From a virus: a stretch of 32,991 nucleotides of DNA. Location of the stretch: IMG/VR virus record IMGVR_UViG_3300033142_001206, positions 1 to 32,991 of that record; one strand, given 5' to 3'. The position numbers were made by a program, and so were the translations under genes. Within the stretch, counting starts at the first letter, position 1; every line of letters begins with the position of its first letter. The notes below the pieces were generated by a model. That model was not told the origin of the DNA, did no database searches, and worked only from the letters and a program-made list of their open reading frames with translations. Shown one piece after another: positions 30,235 through 32,991 of the stretch.

Positions 30235-30531
30235 ATGGCTAAAGCAGCAACAGCAAAAGAAAAAAGACACTTAAACAAAGTAGCAAACATTGGTTGTATT
30301 GTTTGTTTAAATCTTGGTTTAGGTGAAACTCCAGCGGAAATACATCATATTGGCAATGGAGCAATGGCAAAACGAGCGAGTAACTACGAATCAATCCCTT
30401 TATGTCACATTCATCACCGAACAGGAAATAATGGCGTAGCGGTTCATTCAGGGCGTAAATCGTTTGAAGCTAATTTTGGTACTGAGCAAGAATTACTTGA
30501 ACAAGTTAAGGGTATATTATGCGAACAATAA
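30235..30531 (+). CDS. Ref-like HNH nuclease
   Basis: The 98-aa protein has a zinc/HNH layout: CIVC (21-24), EIHHIG (35-40), IPLCHIHHRT (54-63), VHSGRKSFEANFG. This fits the family of phage P1 Ref, a nuclease that cuts DNA at RecA-made D-loops. Length corresponds to the catalytic domain only. It overlaps the RusA-like gene by 13 bases, which fits a joint role in recombination or branch processing. Confidence 0.75.
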   Translation: MAKAATAKEKRHLNKVANIGCIVCLNLGLGETPAEIHHIGNGAMAKRASNYESIPLCHIHHRTGNNGVAVHSGRKSFEANFGTEQELLEQVKGILCEQ

Positions 30532-30845
30532 ATATCAAACCGTTATCTATAAACTGTGCTTTTCAAGGTAAACGGTTTAAAACCAATAAATATAAAAACT
30601 ATGAAAAATCATGCTTTCTTCTTTTGCCAAAAATTAAAGTGCCTGAAGGGAAATTAAAGGTTGATCTTGTTTTTGGTTTCAGTTCAAAACTTAGTGATGC
30701 TGATAACCCGGTTAAATGTTTTATTGATATTCTTCAAAAAAAGTATGACTTTAATGATAATAAAATTTATGAGTATTCAATAAAAAAGGTTGATGTAAAA
30801 AAAGGTAGTGAATTTATTGAGTTTAATATAACGAGTATCTTATGA
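30519..30845 (+). CDS. RusA-like Holliday junction resolvase
   Basis: The 108-aa protein has the RusA signature: a conserved strand ending FGFSSKLSDADNPVKCFIDI with acidic residues D60, D62 and D70 and Asn/Lys at 63 and 66, followed by FNDNKIYEY with D80. RusA dimers resolve branched DNA before packaging. It is close to the usual 120 aa. It overlaps both neighbouring genes. Confidence 0.8.
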   Translation: MRTINIKPLSINCAFQGKRFKTNKYKNYEKSCFLLLPKIKVPEGKLKVDLVFGFSSKLSDADNPVKCFIDILQKKYDFNDNKIYEYSIKKVDVKKGSEFIEFNITSIL

Positions 30846-31093
30846 AAACTTGTGTTAAGTGCAATATTGAAGGCAATAAAAACACTCGCGGCTATAAAGT
30901 TGGCTTATTTGAAAGGTTCGACAAAGAAGAAGCTGAAGCTATAATTGATTATTGTGAAACGAGCACCAAAGTAAAAAAAATTGGTGCCGATAAGGTTGAT
31001 TGGCTTGAGTGTCAAAACGAACCAATGAAATATTCATGTGAAGAGTTTAAATTAATCGAGTTAGAATATAAAAGTAAACTAAAACTAAAATAG
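30842..31093 (+). CDS. 83-aa protein with N-terminal CxxC, function unknown
   Basis: The protein (MKTCVKCNIEGNKNTRGYKV, then a FDKEEAEAIIDYCETST helix and a VDWLECQNEPMKYSCEEF segment) has five cysteines and may bind a metal. It overlaps the RusA-like stop by four bases (ATGA) and is the last rightward gene before the terminator. No family recognised. Confidence 0.6.
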   Translation: MKTCVKCNIEGNKNTRGYKVGLFERFDKEEAEAIIDYCETSTKVKKIGADKVDWLECQNEPMKYSCEEFKLIELEYKSKLKLK

Positions 31094-31104
31094 GTAACAA
31101 TAGT

Positions 31105-31129
31105 AAAACACCTCGTAAAGAAGTGTTTT
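31105..31129. terminator. Bidirectional terminator where the two arms converge
   Basis: AAAACAC and GTGTTTT form a stem with an 11-base loop and A/T flanks on both sides. It lies 11 bases past the last rightward stop and 18 bases past the last leftward frame (31148). Confidence 0.65.
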
Positions 31130-31147
31130 GAGTTTGCTGCTAATGTA

Positions 31148-31228
31148 CTACAAGCCTATCACCGTAATCGGTGGAACTGCCTTTATCGACATATCAGTAA
31201 CTTGATGCACTAGTTCTACTTTGTTCAT
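31148..31228 (-). CDS. 26-aa frame resembling a truncated holin N-terminus
   Basis: ATG 31228 has the strong ribosome site AAGGGG six bases upstream. The peptide is MNKVELVHQVTDMSIKAVPP then ITVIGL and stops. Many small phage holins begin with a short helix followed by a KAxPPxTVxG motif and two membrane helices, so this looks like a holin cut off just after that motif. The lysis cassette elsewhere already has a holin. It could be a decayed gene or a mini-peptide. Confidence 0.4.
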   Translation of the reverse strand: MNKVELVHQVTDMSIKAVPPITVIGL

Positions 31229-31257
31229 TAATTACCCCTTAAAGTTAATCCATATAT

Positions 31258-31521
31258 CTAGCAATCAATCGCATCTTTTAAGTAATCAAGCTCTTTTAGC
31301 GCAAGATAACCTTGCGTAAAAAGGTTGTCACCATGTATATCTGGTGAGAACCTATAACCTACGGTTTTTATTAAGTTACCATCCTTTTTCGTTCTGAATT
31401 CAACAGATAAAACACCGACATCCTTTGATGCCGTTATTTTACCTATTTTTATATAAGCGTTATCGAATTCGCTATCTGTACCGAAGTTGTTTTTCTCAAC
31501 TATGTTTTTACTTAAAGCCAT
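31258..31521 (-). CDS. 87-aa protein after the tailspike gene, function unknown
   Basis: The protein (MALSKNIVEKNNFGTDSEFD, middle AYIKIGKITASKDVGVLSVE, end YLALKELDYLKDAI) looks like a small beta domain with a C-terminal helix. GGAG lies about nine bases before ATG. It follows the tailspike by 16 bases at the end of the late operon, a slot used for tail-fibre chaperones or minor tail proteins in other phages, but no motif confirms this. Confidence 0.6.
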   Translation of the reverse strand: MALSKNIVEKNNFGTDSEFDNAYIKIGKITASKDVGVLSVEFRTKKDGNLIKTVGYRFSPDIHGDNLFTQGYLALKELDYLKDAIDC

Positions 31522-31537
31522 CTTAACTTCTCCACTA

Positions 31538-32991
31538 TTATGTTCTGTCTAAAAACTCAACTGGTAAAACAGTCACGCCGCTTGATTTTATATTAATATC
31601 ACCAGCGTAGTTGTTAAATCCACCCGTACTACCATGAACCCTAACAATCACATCGTTACCAGACTGGGTAAGCGTTACTGTTATCGGCCCTGCCTGAAAG
31701 TTAGCAATATCAAGAGTTATCACTGGCGTACTGATTGTTGTCCAGTAGATGAAAGCACGGCCTATATCACCGCCACCAGAAGTGCTTGCTCTTCCCGTTA
31801 GATTAAATTCAATACTGACGGACACGCCATTGGCTATAGGGGTCAATGTTAATACATCATCATCACCGACACCAGCTATCTGTCCACTCACTGTGAATCT
31901 ATGCGTGTCTTTAATTTTACCGTAAGGGGTAGACTCCCATACTTCAAAATCAGCAGGATTTAAGTTGGTTAGCGTTACATCAGTCGATACTTTGTTATTG
32001 AGCCATTTATTATCGTTAGTGGTTGATTGGATATCTATCTCACCATCAATAAATTCATTACCTTCAAGGGTGGAATTTCTCAAATCGCCAATGGTCACGC
32101 TGCCATCAAAAAACTTGTTACCTTCAATTTTTGAATCTTGCCAGATTGTAGAAAGGATATTGTCGGTATTATTCCAGAAGAAAGAGTCTTTAATATTAAC
32201 AGCAACCGCTTGAGTCGCACCAGCAAACGCAGTGTCCCAGCCGCGATAAACTCCGTTAGTGTGCGTGGAATCAAAAGCTAGCGCACAGCTAACAGCTTTA
32301 TTTCCGCCACCTTTGGCTGTTTGAGCGTTATAGATGTTACCTATGAAATGATGCCTTAGCGCGTATCCATTGGAACCTAGCGATGTAGAATCTTTAGTCT
32401 CGGTATTTGTTTTGTGAAATATGTTACCAATAACATTCGCATGAACTTGAACGGGGTCTACATAACGTAAAGCACCATTAGTATCTTTACTGGTTATCGT
32501 ATAGTTCTCTGTATTTTGAAACGAGCCAGTAATATTGATAACCTGTGCTGTTCTTGAGTCAGGATACCAAAAGTGTATTAAGCCAGACGCTCCGCTGCTA
32601 ACACCATTTAAGGTATCCCCTACCTCTATAGGGTTAATACCAGATATCGTATTAATTTGTATTAATCTTCTGTTTGTTAGCCCAGAGAATAAAACATCTT
32701 TCCAACAATCACGGTAATAGTTAAACCCGTGCATCGTTTCTTGAATGTTTTCAAGATGCGTGGCTGAATCACCTTTAATACCTATCATGGCGTTGGCGAT
32801 ATTCATGCCCCCGTAACAACTTGTAAAACCAATGCCTCGGCTTTCTGTGACTCCATAGGCGAACTCTGAATTAGTATGGTCAATAATATTATGACTAACG
32901 ATATGACTGTGAATAACACCATCTTGGAAGTCGTTATTCTGGTTGTAAAAATCTTCTTTATTATCTTTGCTAAAGTTTCCAGAAACCAAAA
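31538..32991 (-). CDS. Tailspike / tail fibre protein, C-terminal part (continues from 1-1069)
   Basis: The frame runs from the contig end to TAA 31540-31538 and is in frame with 1-1069 after removal of the duplicated 114 bases. The region has repeated Asn/Gly turns (SDKFFDGSVTIGDLRN-type rungs such as IWQDSKIEGNKFFDG, LEGNEFIDGEI), as in right-handed parallel beta-helices of the pectate-lyase fold. A terminal beta domain follows. An apparent TTG start at 32989 is an artefact of the contig edge. Catalytic residues cannot be assigned. Confidence 0.85.
   Translation of the reverse strand, partial: LVSGNFSKDNKEDFYNQNNDFQDGVIHSHIVSHNIIDHTNSEFAYGVTESRGIGFTSCYGGMNIANAMIGIKGDSATHLENIQETMHGFNYYRDCWKDVLFSGLTNRRLIQINTISGINPIEVGDTLNGVSSGASGLIHFWYPDSRTAQVINITGSFQNTENYTITSKDTNGALRYVDPVQVHANVIGNIFHKTNTETKDSTSLGSNGYALRHHFIGNIYNAQTAKGGGNKAVSCALAFDSTHTNGVYRGWDTAFAGATQAVAVNIKDSFFWNNTDNILSTIWQDSKIEGNKFFDGSVTIGDLRNSTLEGNEFIDGEIDIQSTTNDNKWLNNKVSTDVTLTNLNPADFEVWESTPYGKIKDTHRFTVSGQIAGVGDDDVLTLTPIANGVSVSIEFNLTGRASTSGGGDIGRAFIYWTTISTPVITLDIANFQAGPITVTLTQSGNDVIVRVHGSTGGFNNYAGDINIKSSGVTVLPVEFLDRT
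32878..32991. repeat. Terminal direct repeat, right copy
   Basis: Identical to bases 1-114; see the left copy. Removing one copy restores a single continuous tailspike gene. Confidence 0.95.

Noticed and set aside
30235-30531. Seventh homing endonuclease
   Set aside because: Its Cys/His layout, small size and operon place next to RusA fit a Ref-like recombination nuclease better than a mobile homing gene.
31538-32989. A 483-aa protein starting with TTG at 32989
   Set aside because: The start is only the contig edge. The frame continues upstream through 1-1069 after merging the duplicated ends, to a proper ATG at 1069.

Overview
This window is one complete phage genome written as a linear contig. 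Its first 114 bases recur exactly as its last 114 bases (1-114 = 32878-32991), and the tailspike gene reads in frame across the join. The molecule therefore closes to a circle of 32,877 bp. The order and families of the virion genes (small and large terminase, portal, scaffold, P22-type coat, gp4-, gp10-, gp7-, gp20- and gp16-like proteins, tailspike) mark it as a P22-like short-tailed virus. The AT-rich DNA and the protein character suggest a marine gammaproteobacterial host, possibly Alteromonadales or Vibrionales, but this is only a suggestion. No integrase, excisionase or CI-type repressor is visible, so a strictly lytic life or a non-integrating one is as likely as a classical temperate one.

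Layout: transcription diverges from a control region at about 26102-26243. Rightward (26244-31093) lie a small Cro-like HTH protein, a replication initiator and a lambda-P-like helicase loader, a winged-helix protein, several small proteins, a DUF1367 protein, a Ref-like HNH nuclease and a RusA-like resolvase. Leftward lie a 71-aa protein, an ssDNA-annealing protein, a DUF1351 protein, an array of very small genes (22343-24036), an SSB-like protein, a terminator, the lysis cassette (lytic transglycosylase, holin, other membrane proteins), then terminase and all virion genes. These run down to position 1 and, through the circle, on to 31148. The two arms converge on a bidirectional terminator at 31105-31129.

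Three things stand out. (1) Three of six homing-type endonuclease genes are preceded by the same roughly 90-nt structured RNA: stem P1, an 18-nt joining segment with ten invariant positions, hairpin P2 whose loop pairs with a downstream strand as a pseudoknot, and a last hairpin holding the Shine-Dalgarno. Every helix changes sequence between copies but keeps pairing. I do not recognise the class. (2) The small-gene array is punctuated by five, probably six, long imperfect palindromes bounded by (C/A)TAAC and GTTA(G/T). Each of the five clear copies has one unpaired A at the same place in the inner stem, and stop codons often lie inside the element. They resemble integron attC sites, although no integron integrase is present. 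(3) A virion-gene neighbour encodes an unusual fusion of a cupin-like domain and a SET (protein lysine methyltransferase) domain.

Six endonuclease genes in 33 kb is a heavy load. They sit beside tailspike, coat, scaffold, portal, both sides of the large terminase gene, and one early operon.
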